Positions 1 through 13,595 of a DNA stretch of 64,000 bases are shown piece by piece. This DNA is from Curtobacterium sp. BH-2-1-1. GTDB taxonomy: Bacteria > Actinomycetota > Actinomycetes > Actinomycetales > Microbacteriaceae. The stretch is from the NCBI RefSeq assembly GCF_001806325.1, contig NZ_CP017580.1, forward strand, positions 682,001-746,000. Direction: 5' to 3'. A program made the position numbers and the translations under genes. The notes under the pieces are model-generated. The model was not told the origin of the DNA, searched no databases, and saw nothing but the letters and a program-made list of their open reading frames with translations. The first letter of the stretch is position 1. Each line of letters begins with the position of its first letter.

Positions 1-1486
1 GCACGGTCATCGACGACGGCACGTTCTCGGCGTTCGACACCGGCCAGGTCCCGCCGCTGACGTTCTGGCAGGTGTTCGTGAACTCCGAGTTCTGGAACGT
101 GTGCTCGGTCGTCGACACGGACTGCGAGAGGGTGTGCCCGGTGGCGAGCCACTCGGCGAGCGTGAACACCTTGTACGTCGAGCCCGTCTGGAACCCGCCC
201 GAGTTGCCGTACCCGCTGTCGGCGCTGTAGTTCACCGCGGTCGACCCGGCGGTCGAGGTGTCGCCCTGCGTGTACTGCGTGTTCTGCACCATCGAGAGGA
301 TCCGGCCGGTTCCCGGCTCCACGGTGACGTTCGAGCCGCCGACGTCGACGCCGGCCATCGTCGACGGGACGTAGGTCGACAGCGCGGTCTGCGCCTGGGA
401 CTGCAGGTCGAGGTCGAGCGAGGTGTGGATCTCGAGGCCCTTGGTGTCGAGCGTCGCGATGCGCTCGGCGGCCGTCTTGCCGAACGCCGGGTCCTGCAGC
501 ACCTGGTCGCGCACGTAGTCGCAGAAGTAGCCGGCGTCGTACCCGGTCGCGGCCGACGAGCAGCCGTTCGCGGTGGCGGTGATCTTCGGCGTGACCGGTG
601 TCGCCTTCGCCTGCTCGAGCTCGGCCTTCGTGATGTCGTGGTGGACGTACATGCGCTGCAGCACGTAGTCGCGGCGTTCCTTGGTGGCGGCGTAGCCGTT
701 CTTCGCACCGTTGTCGGCGTTCGACGGCTGGTCGATGCGCAGGTTCGACGGGTTGTTGAGGATCGCGACGAGGGTGGCCGACTGGACGAGCGAGAGGTCC
801 TTCGCGTGCACGCCGAAGTAGTACTCGGCACCGGCCTCGGCGCCGTACACGCGGCCGCCGAGCCCGACGAGGTTCAGGTACCCGGTGAGGATCTGGTCCT
901 TCGAGTACTTCTTGTTCACGGCGATCGCGTACCGCATCTCCTGGAGCTTGCGCTGCGGGGTCACCCCGGCGGCGTCCTCGTAGCACGCGGCGACCTTCTT
1001 CTCGGTGTCCGCGGCGTCCTTGCCCGTGAGCTCCTCGCACTGCTGCACGAGGACGTTCTTCACGTACTGCTGGGTGATGCTCGACCCGCCCTGCACGTCA
1101 CCGCCGACGACCGTCGCCGCCGCACCGCGGAGCGTGCCGACGACGTCGATGCCGCCCTCGTCGTAGAAGCGGGGGTCCTCGGTGTCGATCGCCGCCTGCT
1201 TGAGCGTCTTCGCCATCGCCCCGGATGCCACGGTCGTGCGGTTCTCGGCGTAGAACGAGGCGATCTTGACCTGCTGTCCGCCCTTCTCCGCGTAGACGGA
1301 GGAGACCTGCTGCGGCGTCTGGATGTCGAGGTAGCTCGGCAGGTCCTCGAAGAAGGACACCGCCCCGGACGTGCTCTCGCCCGCGACGGCGACCCCCGGC
1401 GTGACCGCCACGGCGACGAGCATGCCGGCCAGCGCCGACATCGCGACGAACGTCAGGAGAGCACCAGGCCATCGCACCACACGCAT
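1..1486 (-). CDS. Class A penicillin-binding protein (partial, C-terminus beyond window)
   Basis: A bifunctional peptidoglycan synthase with glycosyltransferase and transpeptidase activity, anchored in the membrane. The reading frame runs off the left edge, so only about 495 N-terminal residues are visible. A short cytoplasmic tail is followed by one membrane segment (about residues 8-32). The GT51 domain carries the catalytic-Glu region (TEDPRFYDEGGID) and the GGSSITQQYVKN motif. The transpeptidase domain begins with the nucleophile motif STYK near the cut end. Start: ATG at 1486 follows TACGGT at 1494-1499 by 7 bases, which fits a leaderless promoter. I infer a PonA-like role; which paralogue cannot be told without the C-terminus. 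Confidence 0.9.
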   Translation of the reverse strand, partial: MRVVRWPGALLTFVAMSALAGMLVAVAVTPGVAVAGESTSGAVSFFEDLPSYLDIQTPQQVSSVYAEKGGQQVKIASFYAENRTTVASGAMAKTLKQAAIDTEDPRFYDEGGIDVVGTLRGAAATVVGGDVQGGSSITQQYVKNVLVQQCEELTGKDAADTEKKVAACYEDAAGVTPQRKLQEMRYAIAVNKKYSKDQILTGYLNLVGLGGRVYGAEAGAEYYFGVHAKDLSLVQSATLVAILNNPSNLRIDQPSNADNGAKNGYAATKERRDYVLQRMYVHHDITKAELEQAKATPVTPKITATANGCSSAATGYDAGYFCDYVRDQVLQDPAFGKTAAERIATLDTKGLEIHTSLDLDLQSQAQTALSTYVPSTMAGVDVGGSNVTVEPGTGRILSMVQNTQYTQGDTSTAGSTAVNYSADSGYGNSGGFQTGSTYKVFTLAEWLATGHTLSQSVSTTEHTFQNSEFTNTCQNVSGGTWPVSNAENVPSSMTV

Positions 1487-1571
1487 GCAGGGCACCGTAC
1501 GGTCACGATCTGGACTGGTTCTGCCGTGGAACGAGTCCACGCTGCACCGCCGCTCAGGTTCCCACCCAGGA

Positions 1572-2966
1572 TCAGTCGCGGGGCTGGAGGTCCTGCGGTC
1601 GGACGAGGTACATGTCCGGCGACGCCTGCGGCAGCCCGTCGCCACCGCGCTCACCGCGCCGGACCTGCTCGCGGACGAGGTCCCCGCGGCCGACGGCGAT
1701 GAGCGCCACGTCGTGCAGCGACGCCGTCCCCGGCTTGAGGTAGTCGTTGTGCCCGACCGGTCGGCGGAACACCTCGCCGGCCTCCTGCACGTCGACGCCG
1801 CCGGTCAGGTCGAGCACGGTCGAGCCGAACCCCGCCGAACCGGGATCGGTGCCGAAGTACCCGGAGCCGGCGATCGGGTCGCTGTGCGCGTCCCCGACGA
1901 ACACCTGCCCGGCACTGACGGCCAGGTCGGCCGAGGTGCGCACGTCGCTCCCCGGCGAGCCCAGGACCGTCAGGGTGTCCGCGCTCATCTCCCCCGAGGC
2001 CAGTGCCATGAGCGCCGCGGTCGACCCGTACGAGTGGGCGACGATGTTCACCCGCGGTTCGTCGCCGTCGCGGATCTCCCGGAGCCCGCCGACCGTCCGG
2101 GCGAGGCGTTCCCCGCCCGTCTTGGCCATGCCGAGCGACATGATGTTCGACAGGTCCGGCGTGCGGTAGCCCATCCACGCCACGACGGCGACGCCGTTGC
2201 CCGAGCCGGGCGCCGCGAGTCCGGCCACGGTTGCCTGCTCGGTGTAGAGGTCGTTCGCGGTGTTCGTGAAGTCCGCCATCTGGCCGGTCACGGTGAAGAA
2301 CATGCCGGGGACGACGACCGTGACGTCGGCGGCGGTGTCCAGGTCCCCGACGGCGATGGCCGCGCGCCCGGCCCCTCGCGTGTCGAGCGTGATGAGGTAC
2401 CGGTCCGGTGCACCGACCTCGTGCACGAGTGCGTCGCGGACCTGGCCGAGCATCGCGGTCACGGCGGCAGCGGCCGAGTGGTCGGCGAGACCCGTGGCGA
2501 GGACCGCCCGGTTCGCACGGTCACGGACCGCGTAGGGCACGCCCTCGAGGTTCCCGACGACGGACGGCGCGAGGGTCGTCAGCGTGTCGCGCTCGTCGTC
2601 CGTGAGTCCGGACCACCAGGCGGTGACCTCGGCGGCGGTCGGCGGGTCGTCCTCGGCGGTCGCGAGTACGTGACGGTCCTGACCGGCACGGAGGAGGTCC
2701 GCGCCGCTGAGCGACGACAGGTCGGTGAGGAACGCCTGCCCGCGCTCGACGGTGACCCCACCCGACGCGGACGACGGCCCGGACACGGACACCGACGCGG
2801 TCAGGTGTACCCCGGTCATGACCGGTCGGGGTACTGAGGCACCCTCAGGGACCCGCGCGATCGCGTGCACGACGGCCACGGAGTGGGTGGCGGGCGCGAC
2901 TGGGGCCTCGACCACTCCGAGCGAGTGCATCGAGGCGGTGAGCAGAGCCGCGGCGATGAGCAGCAA
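1572..2966 (-). CDS. Secreted or anchored alpha/beta hydrolase (DUF1023-like)
   Basis: A 464-residue protein with an N-terminal hydrophobic stretch (about residues 1-25) that looks like a signal peptide or anchor. The C-terminal half has an alpha/beta-hydrolase nucleophile elbow, NIVAHSYGS (G/H-x-S-x-G type), a later DAHSDPIAG acid region and a GHNDYL histidine region, so a Ser-Asp-His triad is likely. This arrangement is typical of the actinobacterial DUF1023 hydrolase family; the substrate is unknown. Start: TTG at 2966, preceded by GGGGGAG 7 bases upstream; no better ATG or GTG lies close by. It stands alone between the penicillin-binding protein and ligA, all on the same strand. Confidence 0.8.
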   Translation of the reverse strand: MLLIAAALLTASMHSLGVVEAPVAPATHSVAVVHAIARVPEGASVPRPVMTGVHLTASVSVSGPSSASGGVTVERGQAFLTDLSSLSGADLLRAGQDRHVLATAEDDPPTAAEVTAWWSGLTDDERDTLTTLAPSVVGNLEGVPYAVRDRANRAVLATGLADHSAAAAVTAMLGQVRDALVHEVGAPDRYLITLDTRGAGRAAIAVGDLDTAADVTVVVPGMFFTVTGQMADFTNTANDLYTEQATVAGLAAPGSGNGVAVVAWMGYRTPDLSNIMSLGMAKTGGERLARTVGGLREIRDGDEPRVNIVAHSYGSTAALMALASGEMSADTLTVLGSPGSDVRTSADLAVSAGQVFVGDAHSDPIAGSGYFGTDPGSAGFGSTVLDLTGGVDVQEAGEVFRRPVGHNDYLKPGTASLHDVALIAVGRGDLVREQVRRGERGGDGLPQASPDMYLVRPQDLQPRD

Positions 2967-3148
2967 TCGGGTCTCCCCCGGGAAGGCCGTCCCGTCGACT
3001 CCCTGCAGACGACGGGTGATGCTCTATCGAGTGTAAGGAGAATAGCCTTCCCGAGGACGTGCGCGTTGCAACTTGTCCCCCGAACTGGGTGGACACACAG
3101 GCGCGCCGTACCGCACCGACCGATGCCGGACGTGCTCCTGAGTCAGAC

Positions 3149-8027
<4,879 letters not shown>

Positions 8028-8114
8028 CCGTTCGCCGAACGGCCGGTCGGGGCGGCCCAGGAGGCGCGGATCACGTCCGGCGCGCGGGCGGCGCTCGGTA
8101 GACTGCCGCTGCTC

Positions 8115-8198
8115 GCGGGAGTGGTGGAATCGGTAGACACGCAGGATTTAGGTTCCTGTGCCCCTGGCGTGAGGGTTCGAGTCCCTCCTTCCGCACCA
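8115..8198 (+). tRNA. tRNA-Leu (anticodon UAG), CCA encoded
   Basis: A class II tRNA of 84 nt including an encoded 3' CCA. The acceptor stem pairs GCGGGAG with CTTCCGC (one G-U). The anticodon stem CAGGA/TCCTG holds the loop TTTAGGT, giving anticodon TAG for CTA and other CTN leucine codons. A short variable arm (CCCCTGGCGTGAGGG region) and the T-loop GGTTCGAGTCC are present. TAGACT at 8099-8104, ten bases before the mature 5' end, is a likely -10 box. Confidence 0.96.
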
Positions 8199-8313
8199 GA
8201 GTCTGCGTCCTCACGCATCTCATACCACCGAGGGACGTTGCCGTCATCGGCGGACGGTACCCTCGTCCTGCGGGACGCCTCCCCGTGTCCCCGCCTCCAC
8301 GACCGGAAGAACA

Positions 8314-9012
8314 ATGCACTCCGTCGCACTCGCCCTGATCCCCTGGCTGGATCCGCAGTACATCCTCGACAACTTCGGGGCCATCGCCGTGTTCGTGGTG
8401 TGCGCCATCATCTTCGCCGAGACCGGGCTGCTCGTCGGCTTCATCTTCCCGGGCGACAGCCTGCTCGTCATCACCGGCCTCTTCGCGTTCGACCGTGGTG
8501 GCGAGATCGGCGGCATCCCCGTCTGGATCGCCGCGCTCATGATCGCTGCGTCCGCGTTCCTCGGCGGCGAGCTCGGCTACTACATCGGCAAGAAGGCCGG
8601 ACCGCCCATCTTCGAGCGCAAGGAGAGCGGGCTGTTCTCCAAGGCGAACGTCGACCGCACGAACGCGTTCTTCCACCGGTTCGGGCCCCTCGCGGTGATC
8701 CTCGCCAGGTTCGTCCCCGTCGTGCGGACGTTCCTGCCGATCGCCGCCGGTGTGGGCCGGATGAACTACAAGAAGTACTCGCTGTACAACGCGATCGGTG
8801 CCGTCGTGTGGGGCGTCGGGGTGACGTTCCTCGGGTACTTCATCGGGCACATCCCGTTCGTCGCGCACATCGTCCGCGAGTACATCGACATCATCCTGCT
8901 CGCGGCCGTGGTCGTGACTGTCGTGCCGATGGCGCTGACGTACTTCCGGAACGCGCGCAAGGCGAAGCGCGACGAGGCCGCGGCCGAGGCCGGGACCGAG
9001 CCGCAGCGCTGA
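8314..9012 (+). CDS. DedA family membrane protein
   Basis: A 232-residue integral membrane protein of the DedA/SNARE-associated family, whose members are linked to lipid flipping and membrane homeostasis. Features visible are the E-T-G-L-LVGFIFPGDS motif (about residues 36-52), the GELGYYIGKKAG helix, and the family signature FHRFGPLAVILARFVPVVRTF with conserved Arg and Pro. The tail is charged and Ala-rich. Start: ATG at 8314 behind GGAAG. TACCCT at 8258-8263 is a candidate -10. It follows tRNA-Leu and is followed by a 48-bp palindrome that probably ends transcription. Confidence 0.92.
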   Translation: MHSVALALIPWLDPQYILDNFGAIAVFVVCAIIFAETGLLVGFIFPGDSLLVITGLFAFDRGGEIGGIPVWIAALMIAASAFLGGELGYYIGKKAGPPIFERKESGLFSKANVDRTNAFFHRFGPLAVILARFVPVVRTFLPIAAGVGRMNYKKYSLYNAIGAVVWGVGVTFLGYFIGHIPFVAHIVREYIDIILLAAVVVTVVPMALTYFRNARKAKRDEAAAEAGTEPQR

Positions 9013-9023
9013 CGGTCCGTCCT

Positions 9024-9071
9024 GACGGACAGGAGGCGCGGTGCCGGCTGGCGCCGCGCCTCCTGTCCGTC
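9024..9071. repeat. 48-bp GGAGGCGCGG palindrome, copy 1 (likely terminator)
   Basis: Two 24-bp arms meet with no spacer and differ at two positions. The core is GGAGGCGCGG. It begins 11 bases after the dedA stop codon, so it probably acts as a terminator, though no T run follows. Related copies lie at 13519-13568, 23815-23862 and 58821-58866. Confidence 0.8.
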
Positions 9072-9133
9072 GCGGGCGCCGGCCCGGGCCGGGCCGGGCC
9101 GGCGCCCGCTCCGCTCGGTCCGCTCGCGTCGCC

Positions 9134-9188
9134 GAGCGGGCGAAATACGTCCCCCTCGGCGCCCCCGCGCGGCACATTCCGCCCACTC
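9134..9188. repeat. 55-bp inverted-repeat element, copy 1
   Basis: Left end GAGCGGGCGAAA, 31-bp core, right end TTCCGCCCACTC. It is nearly identical to copy 2. It lies in the 393-bp gap between dedA and rdgB, which holds no gene: only a 48-bp palindrome, copies 1 and 2 and a 54-bp palindrome. Confidence 0.85.
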
Positions 9189-9227
9189 GCCGCACACCCG
9201 CCGCACCGAGCCGCCGCCCGCTCCGCC

Positions 9228-9282
9228 GAGCGGGCGAAATACGTCCCCCTCGGTGCCCCCGCGCGGCACATTCCGCCCACTC
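9228..9282. repeat. 55-bp inverted-repeat element, copy 2
   Basis: Left end GAGCGGGCGAAA, 31-bp core, right end TTCCGCCCACTC; one base differs from copy 1 (core ...CTCGGTGCC against ...CTCGGCGCC). An extra half site, CGCCCGCTC, lies just before it at about 9215-9223. Confidence 0.85.
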
Positions 9283-9315
9283 GCCGCCCGCCCGCGGCGG
9301 CGCCAGGCCCTCGCC

Positions 9316-9369
9316 CAACCGAAGACAACCCGAGCCACGTCGCGACGTGGCTCGGGTTGTCTTCGGTTG
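9316..9369. terminator. Perfect 54-bp palindrome between dedA and rdgB
   Basis: Two exactly complementary 27-bp arms without a spacer, beginning CAACCGAAGACAACCCGAG. RNA from either strand would form a very stable hairpin. Genes on both sides point toward it (dedA on plus, rdgB on minus), so a two-way terminator is the natural reading. Confidence 0.8.
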
Positions 9370-9405
9370 TGCGGACGCGCAGCCGCGCAGCCGCGCGCCC
9401 GCGCG

Positions 9406-9999
9406 TCAGACGCCGAAGTACTCCCGCACCACCGGCGCGATCCCGCGGAACGCCTTGCTCCGGTGCGACAGCGCGTTCTTCTCCTCGCGCGTCAGCTCCG
9501 CCGACGTCCGGTCGGCGTCGTCCGGCCGGAAGACCGGGTCGTACCCGTGCCCACCGTCGCCGATGGGCTCGGTCGTGACCTCGCCGTTCCAGACCGCCTC
9601 GACCACGTGCTCGGTGCCGTCCGGCGTGACGAACGCCGCGGCGCACACGAACGCCGCCGTGCGCTCGACGACCCCGTCGAGGTTCCGCAGCAGCAGGGCG
9701 ATGTTGTCCGCGTCGACCCGCGTGCCGGCGTACCGCGCCGAGTGGATGCCGGGAGCGCCGTCCAACGCGTCCACGGCGATGCCCGAGTCGTCGGCGAGCG
9801 CCGGGAGCCCCGTGTGCGCGACCGCCGCACGGGCCTTGATGAGGGCGTTCGCGGCGTAGGTGTCCCCGTCCTCGACGGGCTCCGGCCCGTCGTACCCGAC
9901 GAGCTCGACGCCGTCGCCCAGCGCCGACCCGAGGATCTCGCGCAGCTCGACGACCTTGCCCTGGTTGTGCGTCGCCAGGACCACCGTGCGGGAGGTCAC
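9406..9999 (-). CDS. rdgB: dITP/XTP pyrophosphatase (RdgB/HAM1 family)
   Basis: Removes non-canonical purine nucleotides (dITP, XTP) from the pool by hydrolysing them to monophosphates. The 197-residue protein opens with the family motif LATHNQGK and has DSGIAVDAL, the H-S-A-R-Y-AG motif and the substrate loop GHGYDPVF. Start: GTG at 9999; its GTGA overlaps the rph stop codon by 4 bp, so translation is probably coupled. It is the last gene of murI-rph-rdgB. Confidence 0.96.
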   Translation of the reverse strand: MTSRTVVLATHNQGKVVELREILGSALGDGVELVGYDGPEPVEDGDTYAANALIKARAAVAHTGLPALADDSGIAVDALDGAPGIHSARYAGTRVDADNIALLLRNLDGVVERTAAFVCAAAFVTPDGTEHVVEAVWNGEVTTEPIGDGGHGYDPVFRPDDADRTSAELTREEKNALSHRSKAFRGIAPVVREYFGV

Positions 10000-10733
10000 G
10001 CGAGCCCCAGCACGGACTTCTGGATCGCCGCGAGGGACTGGTTGCCCGCGAGCCCGAGGTCCAGCAGCACGTTGAGCTCGTCGCGGTCGAAGGGTGCGTG
10101 CTCGGCGGTCCCCTGCACCTCGATGAACTTGCCCGAGCCCGTGGTGACGATGTTCATGTCGGTGTCGGCGGCGGAGTCCTCGGTGTACGCGAGGTCGAGC
10201 ATCGGCTCGCCCTTGACGATCCCGACGGAGATGGCCTGCACGCTGTCGAGCAGCGGGGTCGCCTTCTTCGCCACGAACCCGCGGTCGCGCCCCCACTCGA
10301 TCGCGTCCACCATCGCGACGTACGCGCCCGTGATCGACGCCGTGCGGGTGCCGCCGTCGGCCTGGAGCACGTCGCAGTCGATGACGAGCGTGTTCTCGCC
10401 GAGACCCTTCGTGTCGACGACCGCGCGGAGCGATCGGCCGATCAGGCGGGAGATCTCGTGCGTGCGCCCGCCGACCTTGCCCTTGATCGACTCACGCTGC
10501 ATGCGCTCGTTCGTCGAGCGGGGCAGCATCGAGTACTCGGCGGTGACCCAGCCGGTGCCCTTGCCGGCGAGCCACCGCGGGACGCCGTTCGTGAAGGACG
10601 CGGTGCAGAGCACCCTGGTGTTGCCGAACGAGATGAGCGCGCTGCCCTCGGCCTGCGTGCTCCACCCCCGCTCGATCGTGACGGGACGGTGGTCGGTCGC
10701 GGTGCGGCCGTCGATGCGGAGCGTGTCGCTCAT
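9996..10733 (-). CDS. rph: Ribonuclease PH
   Basis: Phosphorolytic 3'-5' exoribonuclease that trims tRNA 3' ends. The 245-residue protein shows the N-terminal RPVTIERGW motif, [15 protein letters not shown], the [29 protein letters not shown] stretch in two parts, the phosphate/metal motifs [16 protein letters not shown] and [13 protein letters not shown]. Length is standard. Start: ATG at 10733 inside the ATGA overlap with the murI stop. It overlaps rdgB by 4 bp at the other end. Confidence 0.97.
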   Translation of the reverse strand: MSDTLRIDGRTATDHRPVTIERGWSTQAEGSALISFGNTRVLCTASFTNGVPRWLAGKGTGWVTAEYSMLPRSTNERMQRESIKGKVGGRTHEISRLIGRSLRAVVDTKGLGENTLVIDCDVLQADGGTRTASITGAYVAMVDAIEWGRDRGFVAKKATPLLDSVQAISVGIVKGEPMLDLAYTEDSAADTDMNIVTTGSGKFIEVQGTAEHAPFDRDELNVLLDLGLAGNQSLAAIQKSVLGLA

Positions 10734-11575
10734 GGGGTCCTTTCGATGCGGGGCAGCGTGATGGCCCCGGTCTGGAGGTGGCCGACGCTGGAGACCTCGG
10801 GGCCGAGGAAGCGTCGGGCGAGTCGGATGAAGCCGTTCTTGTCGTCGCCGGTCGCCTCGAACGAGTAGGTCGGCGGCTCGGTGGCAGTGCGTTCGAGCCC
10901 GTGCTCGACGAGTCGTCGGTACACGTCGTTGGCGGTCTCCTCGGCGCTGGAGACGAGCGTCACGTCCGGACCCATCACGTACTGGATCGCGGCGGACATG
11001 AGCGGATAGTGGGTGCACCCGAGGACGAGCGTGTCGACGTCGGCTGCGCGGATCGGTGCGAGGTAGCCCGCAGCGACCTCGCGGAGCGCTGGGGAGGAGG
11101 TGTCCCCCGCCTCGACGAACTCGACGAAGCGCGGGCATGCCGCGAGGCTCAGACTGATGTCCGACGCGACCGCGAAGGCGTCCTCGTACGAGCGCGACGC
11201 GATGGTGCCGACCGTGCCGATCACGCCGATGCGTCCGGTGCGGGTCTGCTTGACGGCGGCGCGTGCAGCGGGCTGGATGACCTCGACGACGGGGATGCCG
11301 TACGCCTGCTCGTAGCGTTCACGTGCGTCCCGGAGCACCGCCGACGAAGCGGTGTTGCACGCGATCACGAGGGCCTTCACACCCTGTTCGACGAGGTCGT
11401 CCATCACCTCGAGCGCGTAGCGACGGACGTCCGCGATGGGCTTCGGGCCGTACGGCGAGTGCACGGTGTCGCCCACGTACCGGATGCTCTCGCGTGGCAG
11501 CTGGTCGATGATGGCGCGGGCCACCGTGAGTCCGCCGACCCCACTGTCGAAGACTCCGATCGGTGCATCCGTCAC
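10730..11575 (-). CDS. murI: Glutamate racemase
   Basis: Makes D-glutamate for peptidoglycan in the cytoplasm. The 281-residue protein has the conserved [12 protein letters not shown] motif with the catalytic Asp, the first catalytic cysteine in IACNTASS and the second in [10 protein letters not shown]. Start: GTG at 11575, exactly 6 bases after TACGCT (11582-11587), a leaderless arrangement. It is the first gene of an operon with rph and rdgB in which each junction overlaps by 4 bp. Confidence 0.97.
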   Translation of the reverse strand: MTDAPIGVFDSGVGGLTVARAIIDQLPRESIRYVGDTVHSPYGPKPIADVRRYALEVMDDLVEQGVKALVIACNTASSAVLRDARERYEQAYGIPVVEVIQPAARAAVKQTRTGRIGVIGTVGTIASRSYEDAFAVASDISLSLAACPRFVEFVEAGDTSSPALREVAAGYLAPIRAADVDTLVLGCTHYPLMSAAIQYVMGPDVTLVSSAEETANDVYRRLVEHGLERTATEPPTYSFEATGDDKNGFIRLARRFLGPEVSSVGHLQTGAITLPRIERTP

Positions 11576-11614
11576 GACACCAGCGTACCGAGCGTGCGAG
11601 CCCGCCCGCCCCGC

Positions 11615-11669
11615 GAGCGGGCGGAACACGCACCGCTCACCGCGCCGACCCGACGGAATCCGCCCGCTC
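11615..11669. repeat. 55-bp inverted-repeat element, copy 3
   Basis: Left end GAGCGGGCGGAA, 31-bp core, right end ATCCGCCCGCTC. It lies just behind the murI promoter in the gap between murI and pncB, which point away from each other. Between copies 3 and 4 (11685-11735) is a loose GGAGGCGCG...CGCGCCTCC inverted repeat. Confidence 0.85.
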
Positions 11670-11746
11670 GCGGTAGCCGCCGGTCCAGGAGGCGCGACCC
11701 GCCCCCGCCAGGCCGCCCCGCGCCTCCAGGCGGCCACCCACCCCGC

Positions 11747-11801
11747 GAGCGGGCGGAACACGCACTGCTGGCCGCGTCGACGCGGCACGTACCGCCCGCT
11801 C
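11747..11801. repeat. 55-bp inverted-repeat element, copy 4
   Basis: Left end GAGCGGGCGGAA, 31-bp core, right end TACCGCCCGCTC. It is 132 bp from copy 3. This copy and copy 3 sit between two divergent genes, so the family is not confined to gene ends. Confidence 0.85.
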
Positions 11802-11859
11802 GCGCGCGCCGGCCGGCGGATCCGTACCTCCGAGCCCGGGCGACACTAGTGTCGGAGAG

Positions 11860-13179
11860 GTGACCAGCGCGCTCCTCACGGACCAGTACGAACTCACCAT
11901 GGTCGACGCGGCCCTCAAGGACGGCACGGCCGACCGCCGGTGCGTGTTCGAGGTCTTCGCCCGCCGACTGCCGGACGGCCGCCGCTACGGTGTCGCCGCG
12001 GGCCTCGGCCGGTTCCTGACCGCACTGACGGACTTCCGGTTCGGCGACGACGAGATCGCGTTCCTGCGCGACCGCGGCGTCATCGATGCCGGGACGGCGT
12101 CGTACCTCGCCGACTACCGGTTCACCGGGGACATCCGGGCCTACCGCGAGGGCGAGGTCTTCTTCCCGAACTCCCCCGTCCTCCAGATCGAGGGCACCTT
12201 CGCCGAGGCCGTCGTGCTCGAGACCCTCGCGCTGAGCATCTTCAACGCCGACAGCGCGATCGCGAGCGCCGCCGCACGCATGGTCTCCGCTGCCGACGGT
12301 CGTCCGCTCGCCGAGATGGGCTCCCGGCGCACCGGCGAGTGGAACGCCGTCGCCGCCGCCCGGGCCGCGTACATCGCGGGCTTCGGGGCGACGAGCAACC
12401 TCGAGGCCGGGCGCACCTGGGGCATCCCGACGATGGGTACCGCGGCGCACGCGTTCACGCTCCTCCACGACTCGGAGGAGGACGCCTTCCGATCGCAGAT
12501 CGACGCCCTCGGGACCGGCACGACGCTGCTCGTCGACACCTACGACATCGAGGCCGCGGTCGACACCGCGGTCCGGCTCACCGACGGCAAGCTCGGCGCC
12601 GTCCGCATCGACAGCGGCGACCTGCCGTCCGTCGTGGCGTCGGTCCGCGCACAGCTCGACCGGCTCGGGGCGACCGACACGAAGATCACGGTCACGAACG
12701 ACCTCGACGAGTACACGATCGCGGCACTCCGCGCGGCGCCGGTCGACTCCTACGGCGTCGGGACCTCGGTGGTCTCCGGATCGGGCCACCCGGCCGCGGG
12801 CATGGTCTTCAAGCTCGTCGCACACCGCGACGCGAGCCACCGCGACCCAGCCGACGGCGGTGCGAACGACGACGGCTGGGTCCCGGTCGCGAAGAAGTCG
12901 GCCGAGAAGGCCACCGTCGGCGGACGCAAGCAGGCCGGCCGCCGCCTCCGCAACGGCATCGCCACCGCCGAGGTCGTGCTGACCACGGGTCAGGTCGGGC
13001 CGGACGAGCGCCCGCTGCTCGTCCCCGTGGTGACGAACGGCGAGGTGGACCCGGCGTTCCTCGGCGTGCAGGGCGTCGAAGCGGCCCGCGCGCACCACAA
13101 GATGGCGAAGGCCGAGCTGCCCGCCGACGCGTCGCGCATCGGTCGGGGCGACCCGGCCATCCCCACGCTCGTCATCTGA
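11860..13179 (+). CDS. pncB: Nicotinate phosphoribosyltransferase
   Basis: First step of the Preiss-Handler NAD salvage route: nicotinate plus PRPP and ATP to nicotinate mononucleotide. The 439-residue protein begins ALLTDQYELTMV, has EMGSRRTG and GATSNLEAG with the family's phosphoribosyl-binding residues, and T-A-A-HAF with the histidine that is phosphorylated. VRIDSGDL and the VTNDLDEY/GVGTSVVSGSG loops follow. Start: GTG at 11860, 7 bases after TAGTGT (11847-11852), a leaderless pattern. It ends 9 bp from the converging DUF3039 gene. Confidence 0.96.
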   Translation: MTSALLTDQYELTMVDAALKDGTADRRCVFEVFARRLPDGRRYGVAAGLGRFLTALTDFRFGDDEIAFLRDRGVIDAGTASYLADYRFTGDIRAYREGEVFFPNSPVLQIEGTFAEAVVLETLALSIFNADSAIASAAARMVSAADGRPLAEMGSRRTGEWNAVAAARAAYIAGFGATSNLEAGRTWGIPTMGTAAHAFTLLHDSEEDAFRSQIDALGTGTTLLVDTYDIEAAVDTAVRLTDGKLGAVRIDSGDLPSVVASVRAQLDRLGATDTKITVTNDLDEYTIAALRAAPVDSYGVGTSVVSGSGHPAAGMVFKLVAHRDASHRDPADGGANDDGWVPVAKKSAEKATVGGRKQAGRRLRNGIATAEVVLTTGQVGPDERPLLVPVVTNGEVDPAFLGVQGVEAARAHHKMAKAELPADASRIGRGDPAIPTLVI

Positions 13180-13188
13180 GCGTCGGCG

Positions 13189-13449
13189 TCACTCCGCCTT
13201 CATCTTCTCGTAGATCGCCTTGCAGTCGGGGCAGACCGGGAACTTCTCGGGGTCGCGCCCGGGGATCCACTTCTTCCCGCACAGCGCCTTGACGGGCTTG
13301 CCGGTCAAGGCCGACTGCAGGATCTTGTCCTTCTTGACGTAGTGCGAGAAGCGCTCGTGGTCGCCGGGCTCGATCGCCTCTTCCTCGAGGAGCTTCTCGA
13401 GCTCGCGGTCCATCACGTCGAGGCCGCCACCGGGTTCCGTCATGCTCAT
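13189..13449 (-). CDS. DUF3039 domain protein
   Basis: A small 86-residue protein of the actinobacterial DUF3039 family. It has a probable metal site made of ALCGKKW and CPDCKAIY, plus the SHYVKKDKI stretch. Function is not known. Start: ATG at 13449 is 6 bases after TACCCT (13456-13461), which favours it over the in-frame ATG two codons later. It converges on pncB. Confidence 0.9.
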   Translation of the reverse strand: MSMTEPGGGLDVMDRELEKLLEEEAIEPGDHERFSHYVKKDKILQSALTGKPVKALCGKKWIPGRDPEKFPVCPDCKAIYEKMKAE

Positions 13450-13518
13450 GCGTCCAGGGTACGACGACCGGGCGCGCGCCGCGACGGTCCGCGACGCGCG
13501 GGGGGCGTGGCCGACCCG

Positions 13519-13568
13519 TGACGGCCTGGAGGCGCGGGGCGGGGTCGACCCGCGCCTCCAGGCCGTCA
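13519..13568. repeat. GGAGGCGCGG palindrome, copy 2
   Basis: Perfect 20-bp arms (TGACGGCCTGGAGGCGCGGG and its complement) around a 10-base loop. It lies just past the 3' end of the ABC permease gene on the minus strand, so it is a likely terminator. Confidence 0.8.
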
Positions 13569-13595
13569 GGTGGTCACCCCGGGAGGCGACCCGGC

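Noticed and set aside
9041..9859. Repeated peptides such as ERAKYVPLGAPARHIPP from frames across the 55-bp elements
   Set aside because: The likeness comes from the conserved arms and constant length; frames differ between copies and no start or ribosome site fits. Not coding.
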